This document shows positions 1 to 9,593 of a DNA stretch of 64,000 nucleotides, piece by piece. This DNA comes from JAFDZV01 sp035549015. Its GTDB lineage: Bacteria; Bacteroidota; Ignavibacteria; OLB7. The first letter of the stretch is position 1. Each line of letters begins with the position of its first letter. The stretch covers positions 25,679 to 89,678 of the forward strand of contig DASZRW010000015.1 in assembly GCA_035549015.1 (NCBI GenBank), in the 5' to 3' direction. The position numbers were made by a program, and so were the translations under genes. The notes below the pieces were generated by a model. The model was not told the DNA's origin. It worked only from the letters and a program-made list of their open reading frames with translations, and searched no databases.

Positions 1-2
1 CG

Positions 3-677
3 CTTTTGCGCACATGCGGCTACGGTGTACCGAATCTTGAGCGCGCGCAATACTGTCTGCGGAATTCGCTTACTCTGATCGCGCAACACAGCCTGCAGCC
101 GTACTATAGAAAGGAAGACAGATCGCTTGCCACGAATGAAATGCACCTCTTCGATTTGCCGTGGCCGCGGGACGTTCTTCTGGATAATCAGGATCTCCCG
201 GTGACAATGCGGGTCACACTTTCCTATTTCGTGGAGCCGGGGCCGGGGGAGATCGGATGGAAGGATCGATATCGCTATCCCTCGCATGGCCTGCGATTCC
301 AGTTGAACGCACCGGGTGAGGACGTCGATCACTTCACACGCCGGATCAACAAGCAGGCGCGCGAGAATCCAAAGGAAGGCTCGGGCACTTCTGCTCCGAC
401 CGACCATTGGAGGCTTGGCGAGCAACGGGACGTGGGATCGATTCACTCGGACGTGTGGAGCGGCACGGCGGCGGAACTGGCCGGCTCGAACCTGATCGCC
501 GTGCATCCGACGATTGGATGGTGGCGCGAGCGCCATCACCTGGGCCGCTTCGAGAGCCAATGCCGGTATTCGCTGATCGTGTCGATAGAAACACCAACGC
601 AGGAGATCGACATCTACACGCCGGTTGCGTTACGCATCGGTATTCCGACGCCGGTACCCATCGAGATTCGTTCTTGA
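3..677 (+). CDS. ietS: C-terminal part of an IetS-like S8 (subtilisin) peptidase, truncated by the window edge
   Basis: The reading frame is open through the left edge, so only the last ~225 codons are present. The segment starts just after the expected catalytic-serine region (RTCGYGVPNLERA) and contains a run typical of the S8 peptidases paired with AAA ATPases: PVTMRVTLSYFVEPGPGE, GSIHSDVWSGTAAELA, IGWWRERHHLGRFE and RYSLIVSIETP. In the known IetAS pair the AAA ATPase IetA controls the subtilisin-like protease IetS. The pair was described as a plasmid-borne toxin-antitoxin system and later listed among antiphage defence systems. The catalytic Asp, His and Ser would lie upstream of this window, so activity cannot be judged. 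The ATPase should be sought immediately upstream. Assignment rests on recalled family motifs. Confidence 0.72.
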   Translation, partial: LLRTCGYGVPNLERAQYCLRNSLTLIAQHSLQPYYRKEDRSLATNEMHLFDLPWPRDVLLDNQDLPVTMRVTLSYFVEPGPGEIGWKDRYRYPSHGLRFQLNAPGEDVDHFTRRINKQARENPKEGSGTSAPTDHWRLGEQRDVGSIHSDVWSGTAAELAGSNLIAVHPTIGWWRERHHLGRFESQCRYSLIVSIETPTQEIDIYTPVALRIGIPTPVPIEIRS

Positions 678-887
678 CCGCTCGTTCCTATGCTGCGTTT
701 CATGCGCATGCTGCGTCCCTGCACGTTGCGGTAAAGTTGAGACGGAAGCAGCCGGCTACACGATGCCTGCCCGTATGAAGCCGCGAACCGCGATATTGCA
801 CCACCTTCATCCCATCAGGTCCCTGTCCGGAAACAACCGGCCGTCCGTTGGTGCGAGCATCGATGCCGCCGGCCGAAACACGCGCTC

Positions 888-2894
888 ATGACGATGGCAT
901 CACGATCATCCCAGACATCCCGCGAGATGCTTCTGCGCGCGCAGGAGATTCGCGAGCTGATCCGCGACGCACGCGGAGGCTCGGTGCCGGACTATGTTGC
1001 CCGGGCTCTTCGCTATCGCTATATGGAGCCGTACGAGGAGGATGCGGTGGAGATCGCCGAGCTGCTCGGCGATCTGGTAGAGACGGCGCGCATGCGGATC
1101 GAGGAGAACGGCATCGAGCCGCTGCACGATGAGCATGGCCGGCCGCCGAAGCTGCCGAAGCGGGAACGTCAGAGCGTGGCGAACCTTGCGATGCTGATGG
1201 CCACGCGCTCGGCGGCGCTTCTCTTCGCGGAGCGCCGGGAGGAGGCGCTCGAGGTTGCGCGGGAAGGGCTGGCGTGGGGGAGAACGGCGCAGGATCATGA
1301 GCAACTGGCGCTTGGACTGATAGCCCTCTACGCCATCTACGAACGCCTGGGCAGATGGGGCGAGCAGCGTGAGGCAATCATGCAGGCGTACGACGAGGCA
1401 CGTGCCTCCGGGAATGCGAAGATGATCATCGACTCTCTGCTGCCGTTGATCTCCTACCTGATCGAGGCAATGGAGCTGGATGAATCGGAGCGTCTGAACA
1501 ACGAGGTGCAGAGGATTCTGCGGGATGATCTTCCCCTCGAGGACCGTCATCCCTCGTATGCGGTCTCGCTATCGCATGAAGCGCGGATCGCGCGTTATCG
1601 CGGCCACGAGGCGGAGAGCATCCATGGATTTCGCGAAGCGCTTCGCTGGGCCGATGCGGCATTGTATCCGCTGACGCGATGCAGCATCCTTTCGCATCTC
1701 GGCTCCAGCTACGTCATGCTCAATCAACACCGCCAGTGCATCGAATGCCAGCGCGAGCTTGTGGAGATTGCCGATACGATCGGGATAGACAAGCTCAGGA
1801 GCCTGGCATACATGAACCTCGCCGAGACACACCAGCGGCTGGAGGAACATGAACAGGCAATGGAACTGCTGGATCATGCCGAACGGTGCGGCGCGGCCGG
1901 TTCGTGGGACCACATCTCACTGATCATGTTGCGACGGGCCGAACTGTTGACCACGCTCCAGCGCCTGGAGGAAGCGGCCGTACTCTGCCGGCGGATTGTC
2001 GAGAGTACCAACGAGGTGCGACGGGCGCGACGGCTGTATGTGGCATTGTGCATGCTCGGGCAGATCGAGGAGCAGTGTCTGCGATACGAAAGTGCCCTGG
2101 AGTATTACAACCAGGCCTGTGCCATTACCGGAAACGACACGGCAAAGTATTTCGTTGCGGCGCAGCTCGGGATTGCACGGATGTTCCATGCGTTGGAACG
2201 GTACGACGAAGCTCTTGCCATGCTCGATACCATCGTCTTTCGCGACGCGACTCCCCCTGCGCGCGAGGTGCAGGCGTTGCGTCTGCGCGCTGCGATCGCG
2301 GAGGATCGTGGTGACCTGAGAACAGTGATCGAGTGCGAACGCAGGGCGGCCGTCATGGAACAGGAGCTGCTGGCGCGCAAGTCCGAACAATCGTTGCACA
2401 GTGCGCGCATCATGATGGAGACCGACCTGCTGGAGCGGGAGGCGGAGCTGGAACGGGAGCGGCGGCGGCGGCTGGAGCGGGAGCTTGCCAGTGCCGTGGT
2501 GGCGCTTGGCGACACTCGCCATGCGGTAGCGGCGGAGAAGTGTCTTCTGGATGCGATCGAACAGAGCGCCGGCAATTCCGGGCATGCCATGACCGCCGCC
2601 GTACGCGACGTTCTTCATGCGTTCCGTTCAGGAGCGCATTCGCAGGAGACGGTGTACCACTATTTGTCGAAGGTGGAGAGTGATTTCCTGCTCCGTCTGC
2701 GAGGGCGCTACCCGGGCATCACGCGCAGTCAGGAACGATTGTGCGGGCTGATCCGCGCGGGTCTCGATTTCAAGGTGATCGGATCGCTGCTCGGCCTGCA
2801 GCCCGAGGGATTGAAGGCCCTGCGCAAGCGGCTGCGCAGGCAGCTCGGTTTGGAACCGGAGACCACGCTCGAGAAGTTCCTCGCGGAATTCTGA
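888..2894 (+). CDS. TPR protein with coiled coil and C-terminal LuxR-type helix-turn-helix
   Basis: A 668-aa soluble protein with no signal peptide or membrane segment. Residues ~60-480 are helical TPR-like repeats, for example RYESALEYYNQACAITGN. Residues ~510-545 form a highly charged coiled coil rich in Glu and Arg. The last ~60 residues (TRSQERLCGLIRAGLDFKVI, then a GLQPEGLKALRKRLRRQLGL-type recognition segment) match the degenerate LuxR/GerE-like HTH that ends many Bacteroidota TPR regulators. Such proteins are thought to be cytoplasmic sensors or transcription factors; the ligand is unknown. No strong ribosome-binding site precedes the ATG. It shares architecture with the 869-aa protein at 38.9 kb, suggesting a paralogous regulator family. 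DNA binding is inferred from the fold only. Confidence 0.8.
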   Translation: MTMASRSSQTSREMLLRAQEIRELIRDARGGSVPDYVARALRYRYMEPYEEDAVEIAELLGDLVETARMRIEENGIEPLHDEHGRPPKLPKRERQSVANLAMLMATRSAALLFAERREEALEVAREGLAWGRTAQDHEQLALGLIALYAIYERLGRWGEQREAIMQAYDEARASGNAKMIIDSLLPLISYLIEAMELDESERLNNEVQRILRDDLPLEDRHPSYAVSLSHEARIARYRGHEAESIHGFREALRWADAALYPLTRCSILSHLGSSYVMLNQHRQCIECQRELVEIADTIGIDKLRSLAYMNLAETHQRLEEHEQAMELLDHAERCGAAGSWDHISLIMLRRAELLTTLQRLEEAAVLCRRIVESTNEVRRARRLYVALCMLGQIEEQCLRYESALEYYNQACAITGNDTAKYFVAAQLGIARMFHALERYDEALAMLDTIVFRDATPPAREVQALRLRAAIAEDRGDLRTVIECERRAAVMEQELLARKSEQSLHSARIMMETDLLEREAELERERRRRLERELASAVVALGDTRHAVAAEKCLLDAIEQSAGNSGHAMTAAVRDVLHAFRSGAHSQETVYHYLSKVESDFLLRLRGRYPGITRSQERLCGLIRAGLDFKVIGSLLGLQPEGLKALRKRLRRQLGLEPETTLEKFLAEF

Positions 2895-2998
2895 TTGAGT
2901 AGTGGCCGGGTATCAGGCGCTCCGCCCCGCCCGCTCTCATTGCCCGCAGTCTCCGGTGCAAGTGCGCCGGAAGCGAACGTTCAACGACGGGAGACATC

Positions 2999-3759
2999 AT
3001 GAACATTCTCTTGGACAGCATGGGAGCCCGGGTACAGGTCCGGAACGAGACCTCCAATCGTCTCAACACGCTCTACGTGGCGCTGGGCGCGGCCGGGTAT
3101 CCCTACCCATCCCCCAGCTATACTCAGCCTGTCTCGTCGCAACTCGATGGCGTGGATGTGTGCGTGATTCTCACGCACCAGCGGGCCAACACGCCCGGCT
3201 ATCCGCCGGCAATTCCATCCGGCACGTCGTTCCGGTTTCCGTCCGCCGACCTGCAGGGCATCCCGGAGTGGGCGAGCGGCGGCGGGGGCCTGCTCCCTAT
3301 CAGCAATCATGGACTTCTGGGGCACATGCCGGATTGCCGGCCGCTCAATGACATCCCGCTGGCGGCTGCGATGGGAAGCACCATCGTGGCCGCCTCCTGC
3401 TCCGACAGCAACGAACTGCAGAACCCGCTCGTGATGACGCCCGCATCCACGGCACCCCCGCAATCGCCGACGGCGTAAGCAACGTGCAGGTGTGGGACTC
3501 CTGCGGCATCGGCGCACCGAACGGCGAGGTGATTCTTCCGATCCCGCTGGATTGCTACGATGCCGGCGGGAATAACTACAACCCCGCCGACTATGCCTTC
3601 GCGGTTGCCTCTGCGTATGGATCGGGGAACGTGATCGTTGCCGGGCACTCCGGCATCGCGGGTGATGACAACGGGGTCACCTGTGCTTCGCCGGGGGAGA
3701 TCGGATGTGGAAGCAATCTCACCTTCCTGATGAACTGCATCGGCTATCTCGGGAGCTGA
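2999..3759 (+). pseudogene. Hypothetical protein split by a single-base frameshift
   Basis: Two frames together make one protein. The first runs from ATG 2999 (good GGGAG site 5 nt upstream) to a stop at 3476-3478. The second is open through the overlap and ends at 3759. The first half ends IVAASCSDSNELQNPLVMTP and the second continues IHGTPAIADGVSNVQVWDSC when read one frame earlier, so one base seems to be missing around 3432-3450. The joined product would be ~253 aa, with SNHG, IVAASCSDSN, WDSCGIGAP and AGHSGIAGDD motifs and a C-terminal NCIGYL. The alternating strand/helix pattern and the HSGIAGDD-FLMNCIGYL end loosely recall ThuA/glutamine-amidotransferase-like folds, but this is not firm. 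It could be a real decayed gene or an assembly error. Confidence 0.6.
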
Positions 3760-3881
3760 GGATGAATGCCGAAGGAGGTGTGGCCGCCGGTGAGAAGCTT
3801 TCGTTGCCAACTGCATGATCCCCGATGCGGAGGCGTGGAAGGATCGGGAAAGGAACTGCATCGATACCACGGACGAACCGA

Positions 3882-4367
3882 ATGAATGATATTCCGACAT
3901 CGGTACCAGTCGTTGAAAAGACCATCGAGATTTCCGCGCCCCCGAGTGCAGTGTGGCGTGCGCTCACGGAGCCGGAGCAGATAGAGCAATGGATGGGGGG
4001 CTCACGCATGGAGTCCGCATGGGAGCCCGGAGCCGCTATCAGGTTCACCGGCAAACTGCACGAGAAGATGAATCGCGATCGTGCCACCGTGCTTGCGGTG
4101 GATCACGAAAGGTTGCTGAGGTACAGCTACTGGACGGAGGTCTCGGAGTTTCCCGACCTGCCGGAACATCGGACAGTGATCACGCTCAGCCTGGAGGGCA
4201 CCGGCAACGAGACCCGCCTTTCGGTTCGTCACGAGAACTTCCACGATGACGTGGCATACAAACATGGCAACTTCTTCTGGGGAGGTGCGCTCGCCGGGGT
4301 GAAGAAGCTGGTGGAGCGGCAGCACGGGGAAGGCGGGATCGCACTTCGAAGGCACGAACATTCATGA
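3882..4367 (+). CDS. SRPBCC/AHSA1 (START-like) domain protein
   Basis: A 161-aa single-domain protein. The N-terminal VEKTIEISAPPSAVWRALTE is the classic first strand and helix of the START/Bet v1 fold in the AHSA1 (Activator of Hsp90 ATPase homologue 1-like) branch. The WEPGAAIRFTG strand follows, and the C-terminal helix (GALAGVKKLVE) closes the cavity. Such proteins bind small hydrophobic ligands; the ligand is unknown. I chose ATG 3882 over earlier in-frame codons because the domain begins ~10 residues later. The stop overlaps the start of the next gene (ATGA at 4364-4367), so the two are translationally coupled. Confidence 0.85.
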   Translation: MNDIPTSVPVVEKTIEISAPPSAVWRALTEPEQIEQWMGGSRMESAWEPGAAIRFTGKLHEKMNRDRATVLAVDHERLLRYSYWTEVSEFPDLPEHRTVITLSLEGTGNETRLSVRHENFHDDVAYKHGNFFWGGALAGVKKLVERQHGEGGIALRRHEHS

Positions 4368-5305
4368 GCACAACCCCCGAGCCGATCTCCTGGTTGTTGG
4401 AGGGCGATCCCGCCATCCGCTGGCAGACGATGCGCGATCTGCAGCATGCATCAGTGCGGCGCTGGCAGGCGGAGCGCCGCCGCACATTGATCGAGGGGTG
4501 GGGCGCGCAGTTGTTGATGCGGCAGGCGCCCGATGGAAGCTGGGGCGGAGGTATCTACTCGCCGAAGTGGATCTCCACTACCTACACGCTCCTCGCGCTG
4601 CGCGACATCGGCATTCCGCGCGACCACCGGCCGGCTCATCGTGCAGCGGGGCTGGTGCTGGAGAGGCAACTGGGCGGCGCGCGCGACGACGCGTTCATGC
4701 AGAATCTGGCCGCCTGCGACCGCTGCATCGTCGGCATGGATCTCTCGATCGCGGCATGCTTCGGCATCCGCGACGAGCGGGTTGATGCCATCGTCGAGAA
4801 CCTGCTTTCGGAGATGATGCCGGACGGTGCATGGAACTGCCGCCGCGCGCGCAGGCCGAAGCCGCATCACAGTTCGTTCCACACAACGTTCAACGTGCTC
4901 GAAGGTCTGCGCGAGTGGTTGGATGCCACGCCGGAGCATGCGCTGCGAAACGACGTGCTCGAAGCCGAACGCAGTGCGCTGGAGTTCATGCTCCAGCATC
5001 GCCTCTTCAAGTCGGACAGGACCGGCAACATCATCAACTCCAGATTCACCACGCTCTCCTACCCGCATCGCTGGTACTACAACGTGTTGCGCGGCCTGGA
5101 GTACTTCGCCCGCGTGAACGCTCCACGCGATGAACGATTGCAGGACGCCATGGAATGGCTTGTTGGCCGTCGCAGCACGGACGGCACCTGGCCGGTGCAG
5201 TATGCATATCCCGGCAAAACGTTCTTCACGATGGAGAAGGTGGGGAGGCCCAGCCGCTGGAATACATTGCGTGCGCTGCGGGTACTGCAATGGTGGGAGA
5301 GGTGA
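4364..5305 (+). CDS. Squalene-cyclase/prenyltransferase-like alpha-alpha toroid protein
   Basis: A 313-aa protein. It starts WLLEGDPAIRWQTMRDL and has the repeats of the squalene/oxidosqualene cyclase and prenyltransferase beta-subunit toroid: LLMRQAPDGSWGGGIYSPKW near residues 50-70, ISTTYTLLALRDIGIP, MMPDGAWNCRR, and WLVGRRSTDGTWPVQYAYPG near the C-terminus. These QW-like motifs (GSWGG, GAWNC, GTWPV) support the fold. It is half the size of a true terpene cyclase, and no DxDD catalytic motif was found, so a hydrolase or binding role is as likely as cyclisation. The start overlaps the SRPBCC stop by 4 nt, forming a two-gene operon. Confidence 0.75.
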   Translation: MSTTPEPISWLLEGDPAIRWQTMRDLQHASVRRWQAERRRTLIEGWGAQLLMRQAPDGSWGGGIYSPKWISTTYTLLALRDIGIPRDHRPAHRAAGLVLERQLGGARDDAFMQNLAACDRCIVGMDLSIAACFGIRDERVDAIVENLLSEMMPDGAWNCRRARRPKPHHSSFHTTFNVLEGLREWLDATPEHALRNDVLEAERSALEFMLQHRLFKSDRTGNIINSRFTTLSYPHRWYYNVLRGLEYFARVNAPRDERLQDAMEWLVGRRSTDGTWPVQYAYPGKTFFTMEKVGRPSRWNTLRALRVLQWWER

Positions 5306-5534
5306 AATGCTGCGGTGCTTCAACGGAGTGAGTGCAATTGCGTTTCGCCTCCCGCCGGTACCGATTCCAGAGCGAAGGCCTGTTGGTGGAACAGGCGGAG
5401 CGGCTGCCGTGCCGGTACGGCAACACTCTGCGCGAAGAGGTTCGCGAACTGCGGCCTCTGCGAGGCGAGTGGGCGGGGGGGAGTGAACGCAATGCATGGA
5501 GACCGATTCCCCCGCCGCCCACCTGCCGCTTCCC

Positions 5535-7181
5535 CTATCGTCCAATCACCACGCGATATCCCATCGCTCCTTCCCCTGTCCGCAATACAATCAGGTAGTT
5601 GCCGTGCGCAAGATCTTCAACGTTGAACCTGATCGGGCTTCCATGTTCGAGGGTGTTCACCGGCCGGCTCACGCACTCGCCGAGCAGCGAATAGATTGCC
5701 GCGTCCGTCACGGTCGGAGCCTGGGCCGCTGGCAGCAGCAGGAGCTGGTGATCATGCTCCGCAATCGTGAACGGAGAACCGGCTCCGCCGTGATCGGCCG
5801 CGAGACCCACGCCGCTGGTCGAGGCGATCTTCGCGATGAAGATGTCGTCCCCCACGATTGCCGTGTCCGAGCTTCCGAAGCTGGTGACTGTCCGGCTGCC
5901 GAGCCGCAGTGCTCCGCTGAAGTGCCCGGCTACAATGACGGTGTGCGCCGAGTCGATCGAGACCGGCCCGCCATCGGCGCTGCTCAGGCCGCCAACGGCG
6001 GCATTGGTCGTCTGCCAGACTTCGCTGCCGGCGGGCGAAAGCTTCGTGAGGAAGAACGTTCCCTGCGGAAGCAATTGCGAATAGCCACTGACGAAAATGC
6101 TCCCGTCCGTATCGATCGCAAGCCCCTCGATGAGTTGCAGAAAGTCCCCGCCATACTGGGTTGTCCAGATCTCCGTGCCGTCGGCTCGATACTTGACCAC
6201 CAGCGCGTCGGCTTCCGATACGGACTGCATGACATCGCGGCCGATGGTGATGCTGTCGAGATAGGAGATCGCCAGATAGATATTCCCATCGCGATCCAGC
6301 TTCAACAGCAGCGGCATCGGTATGAACGGCTGGGCCGGCGAGAACGATGGTCCGCCGTCCGCATGTGCCCAGGCGGTTGTGCCGTCGGCGTGATAGCGTA
6401 CGAGAAAGAAGTTGGTGCCGCCGGTTGCGGTGATGCTGCGATCGCCGAAGGTTGCCGTGCCACGGAACTGCCCCAGCATTACGATGTCGCCATTCCGATC
6501 GGCCGCAATCTTCTCGCATTCCTCGGTTGCGCTTCCGCCCCCGCGTACCGCCTCGAGGAATGTGCCGTTGCTGTCCGCCATGGCGAGATAGACATCGCCC
6601 CTCCCCGCGCTCGCAAGGTGAGTGCCGCCGAAGTCCACCGTGCCGGTGAAATCGCCGCCGATCCAGACGCCTCCCGACGTTGCGGCCATGGTCGCCACGT
6701 GAATCGAGTCGCTGCCGGAGAGAGTCTTCTGCCAGAGAAGCCGTCCGGCAGCGTTGTACCTGGCGAACATGATGTTCTTGTCGCTCGTGGCATTGAGCGT
6801 ATCCAGGTGTCCTCCGGCATCGATGTACGCCGTGTTACCATAGAACGACGCCGCCACATAGACGTTGCCGGCGGGGTCCACGCCCATTGCTGCGCGCCTG
6901 CTCAGCGCGCCGGTAAGGATGGAGCGTGTCCATCGCATGGTTCCGTCAGGCGAGGAACAGGTGAGAAACTGCCTGACCATGTTGGCGGGATCATCCGCGG
7001 TGAAGTCCAGCAGGTACGTGGTTACATAGATGTTGCCGGCGGCATCGAGAGCGGCCTCCGTGGGTTGTTCGTTCCCCGACATCGGGAAGGACCAGAGGTT
7101 GGACCACGTCGGGGTCTGCGCCTGCATCGATGCGGCGAAGAGAAGGGGGGCCAGTACGATCGTGAGGGTACGGATACGCAT
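5535..7181 (-). CDS. Secreted beta-propeller (SBBP-like) protein with degenerate T9SS-type C-terminal domain
   Basis: A 548-aa exported protein. The start at 7181 gives a clear signal peptide (MRIRTLTIVLAPLLFAASMQAQ). The body is made of ~60-aa repeats such as DAAGNIYVTTY, DPAGNVYVAASFYG, DRDGNIYLAISYLDS and DTDGSIFVSGYSQ, the SBBP/beta-propeller-repeat signature. The last ~60 residues (AIYSLLGECVSRPVN...GNYLIVLRTGEG..YRVVIGR) resemble a Por-type secretion sorting domain, but with weak conservation. It is probably secreted and surface-attached through the type IX route. Function is unknown. It is convergent with the toroid protein gene, with no strong RBS upstream. Confidence 0.8.
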   Translation of the reverse strand: MRIRTLTIVLAPLLFAASMQAQTPTWSNLWSFPMSGNEQPTEAALDAAGNIYVTTYLLDFTADDPANMVRQFLTCSSPDGTMRWTRSILTGALSRRAAMGVDPAGNVYVAASFYGNTAYIDAGGHLDTLNATSDKNIMFARYNAAGRLLWQKTLSGSDSIHVATMAATSGGVWIGGDFTGTVDFGGTHLASAGRGDVYLAMADSNGTFLEAVRGGGSATEECEKIAADRNGDIVMLGQFRGTATFGDRSITATGGTNFFLVRYHADGTTAWAHADGGPSFSPAQPFIPMPLLLKLDRDGNIYLAISYLDSITIGRDVMQSVSEADALVVKYRADGTEIWTTQYGGDFLQLIEGLAIDTDGSIFVSGYSQLLPQGTFFLTKLSPAGSEVWQTTNAAVGGLSSADGGPVSIDSAHTVIVAGHFSGALRLGSRTVTSFGSSDTAIVGDDIFIAKIASTSGVGLAADHGGAGSPFTIAEHDHQLLLLPAAQAPTVTDAAIYSLLGECVSRPVNTLEHGSPIRFNVEDLAHGNYLIVLRTGEGAMGYRVVIGR

Positions 7182-7764
7182 GGTTGTATGAAGGATGTGA
7201 TTACGAAATGCGGGAGAGAGAATGCTTCGGTCTGCAGCCGAACATATCCGGGGTGCGTTGCGCATGACGAACGGATGTTCGGGCGGTTCTAAAGATTCCA
7301 ATGGCGGTTGTGGGCTGCTTCGGCCGGCGAGAACGATCGCAACAGGGGGCTGGGAGAGGGCGGCGCGGGATGCATGGATGGTGTGGTGCCGGGGATTTCG
7401 GCATCGGAAGCGCCTGCGTTGCCGGCCGATGGCGGCATGCATGCCATGCGGCATGCAACGAACCGATGTTGGCCTGCTACTTAAGATTCCAACTTCATAC
7501 CGGAGTCCGTCGGCTCACGATTGAGTAGTGATGGAGCAGTGGCGCGCGCACTCCTGCGCGGATATTGCCTGCGGTTCAGGGTCGATGTCTGCCGGCATGG
7601 GACAGTTGCCTGCGCTCGAGAATCGTACGTCCGGGCGGGCAAAGTCTGCTCTCGTCGACACGGGCGCTCTCCACGCTATCGGGGGGGGGGCGTGGATCGG
7701 CGTGCCGTAGGACGCATTGCCCGTGCGTGGCGGCACGGTCGCGTCGGTCGCGGTTCATCGTTCC
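7182..7764. other. Intergenic stretch with a G10 homopolymer
   Basis: No convincing gene was seen. Short open frames on both strands lack recognisable domains. A run of ten G lies at 7681-7690, and the self-complementary stretch GCATGCATGCCATGCGGCATGC-like sequence lies at ~7434-7456 (given here only as a landmark). The upstream part presumably carries the promoter of the minus-strand beta-propeller gene. Confidence 0.5.
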
Positions 7765-8136
<372 letters not shown>

Positions 8137-8321
8137 ACGGTACTCCTGTAGTTGTTGCGAACGAGTGCAGTGTTGCGTGCAGTCGAGAGGGGATGATGTC
8201 CGCCGTTGGTCCGGAGGCCCGGTGTGAATCGGCCGGAAGCGATCCGGCACCACGCGAACGCAGCAAGATAGGGAGCGAAGGAGGATATGCATGAGCCTCT
8301 CTGTTCTTCGATTGCCAGTCG

Positions 8322-8425
8322 TCGAGCCGTACCCCGCACACTTACGCGGGAGGGAATGGCGGATCTGCGAACCACACTATCTGTAGAACCGCTCCCGCCC
8401 CTTCCATTCCGCTCCGTCAGGAGCG
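8322..8425 (+). repeat. 104-bp direct repeat, left copy, flanking the HUH transposase gene
   Basis: It begins TCGAGCCGTACCCCGCAC and ends in a hairpin formed by CCGCTCC...GGAGCGG. It contains the REP-like core CTATCTGTAG at ~8377-8386. The same 104 bp recur at 9366-9469 with two visible differences. A 17-bp direct repeat (GCCTCTCTGTTCTTCGA) also sits at 8295-8311 and 8426-8442, on either side of this copy. Confidence 0.85.
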
Positions 8426-8634
8426 GCCTCTCTGTTCTTCGACCCTTCCGGACCGTCTACCGCTGAAATGCTCGCCGCGCCGAACAAATGGCGATCGTCT
8501 TCACCGATGCGAAGAGCGCGTTCCCTTGAATGATTGATCTCCAAGAACAACCTATATTTGCTCCCGGCGAAGCACACTCAACGCTCTCTTCTCCCCGCAA
8601 ACCTCCACACGGCCCCTCACAAGGATGTACTATC

Positions 8635-9120
8635 ATGGCACATACCTTTACCCAACTCTATATCCATCTCGTCTTTGCCGTACAGGGGCGCCAAAGCTTG
8701 ATTCAAAATTCTTTCAAGAGCGAACTATGCAAATACATCACCGGCATAGTGCAGCGCCCGGACCGTGGCCACAAGCTGATTGCAATCAACGGCCCTGCCA
8801 ACCACATTCACATCCTCATCGGATTGAACCCGGATCAGACGATCGCGGATCTCGTCCGTGATATCAAGATCTCGTCATCCAAGCTCATCAACAGCAGAGG
8901 TTGGACACGGGGTCGATTCCGATGGCAGGAAGGGTATGGTGCCTTCTCAAACTCTCGCAGCCAATTGCAGGCTGTTGCGCGATATATCGAGCGTCAGGAG
9001 GAGCTTCATAAGCGGTTCACATTCCATGAAGAATATCTGGGTTTGTTGGACAGATATGCCGTGCTTTACGATCGGCGATATCTATTCGAGTGGGTTGACG
9101 ATGACGTCCCGGAGGAATAG
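8635..9120 (+). CDS. HUH (Y1) transposase, IS200-like / REP-associated (RAYT) type
   Basis: A 161-aa single-domain Y1 transposase. The N-terminus (FTQLYIHLVFAVQGRQ) is typical. The HUH motif is His57-Ile58-His59 (NHIHILIG), and the nucleophile Tyr117 lies in VARYIERQEELHK. The C-terminus (FHEEYLGLLDRY.V.YD.RYLFEW) is the tail seen in the Bacteroidetes members. These enzymes nick and join single-stranded DNA at hairpins marked by a short guide tetranucleotide. No TnpB is present. The gene lies between two 104-bp direct repeats that carry GTAG-hairpin units, and its stop abuts another such unit. It is therefore either a single-copy domesticated RAYT or a minimal IS. All catalytic residues are intact. 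Confidence 0.9.
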   Translation: MAHTFTQLYIHLVFAVQGRQSLIQNSFKSELCKYITGIVQRPDRGHKLIAINGPANHIHILIGLNPDQTIADLVRDIKISSSKLINSRGWTRGRFRWQEGYGAFSNSRSQLQAVARYIERQEELHKRFTFHEEYLGLLDRYAVLYDRRYLFEWVDDDVPEE

Positions 9121-9430
9121 GCCGCTCCCTGCGGGGAGCGGGCAACGGAGGGAGGGGGACGGCCGGGCTACAGATAGGACGATCATTCCATGCCAACCGG
9201 CTCCGCACGTCATGACGCCTGCGCACAACATTATCGCGCGCATCCGATTCGCCCCACATGCCGAATCGGTTGATTGTGATGAGGCAGACATCCCATCATC
9301 GAACGATGCACGACCACACGATTATGCTGTTGGGAATGGCGGCTAATGCCGCGGACATCCGATCATCGAGCCGTACCCCGCACGCTTACGCGGGAGGGAA
9401 TAGCGGATCTGCGAACCACACTATCTGTAG
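9120..9430. repeat. ~310-bp dispersed repeat, inverted copy present at 21320-21629
   Basis: Starts with the palindromic hairpin CCGCTCCCTGCGGGGAGCGG directly at the transposase stop, then a REP core in reverse orientation (CTACAGATAG at ~9169-9178), ~240 bp of unique-looking sequence, and a forward core (CTATCTGTAG, 9421-9430). The reverse complement matches 21320-21629 almost end to end with scattered substitutions. This paired, inverted arrangement resembles a BIME (bacterial interspersed mosaic element). It overlaps the 104-bp repeat at 9366-9469. Confidence 0.85.
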
Positions 9431-9469
9431 AACCGCTCCCGCCCCTTCCATTCCGCTCCGTCAGGAGCG
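9366..9469 (+). repeat. 104-bp direct repeat, right copy
   Basis: Nearly identical to 8322-8425, in the same orientation. The two copies bracket ~940 bp that hold the transposase gene. The core CTATCTGTAG lies at 9421-9430, and the terminal hairpin is CCGCTCC...GTCAGGAGCG. Confidence 0.85.
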
Positions 9470-9518
9470 CCGGTGATTTCACCCGTACGTAACAACCGCC
9501 GGTGCAACGCATGCAAGA

Positions 9519-9561
9519 ATCGCCCGGGCCTCGAGAGATATCGGTTCAAGACCCGGGCGAT
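9519..9561. terminator. GC-rich hairpin downstream of the interrupted gene
   Basis: A perfect 10-bp stem (ATCGCCCGGG / CCCGGGCGAT) with a 23-nt loop. It lies 33 bp past the stop of the minus-strand pseudogene at 9594-9890. No T-tract follows, so factor-independent termination is uncertain. Confidence 0.4.
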
Positions 9562-9593
9562 CGAATGTCTTCGAGATGCCGTGCGTTGCCCGC

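Noticed and set aside
5496..7292. 598-codon plus-strand frame covering the propeller gene
   Set aside because: The minus-strand protein has a signal peptide, repeats and a sorting-like domain; the plus-strand translation has none.
9519..9561. tRNA-like stretch with GGTTCAAG near a stem
   Set aside because: The flanking bases do not form a T-arm or acceptor stem; it is better explained as a simple hairpin.
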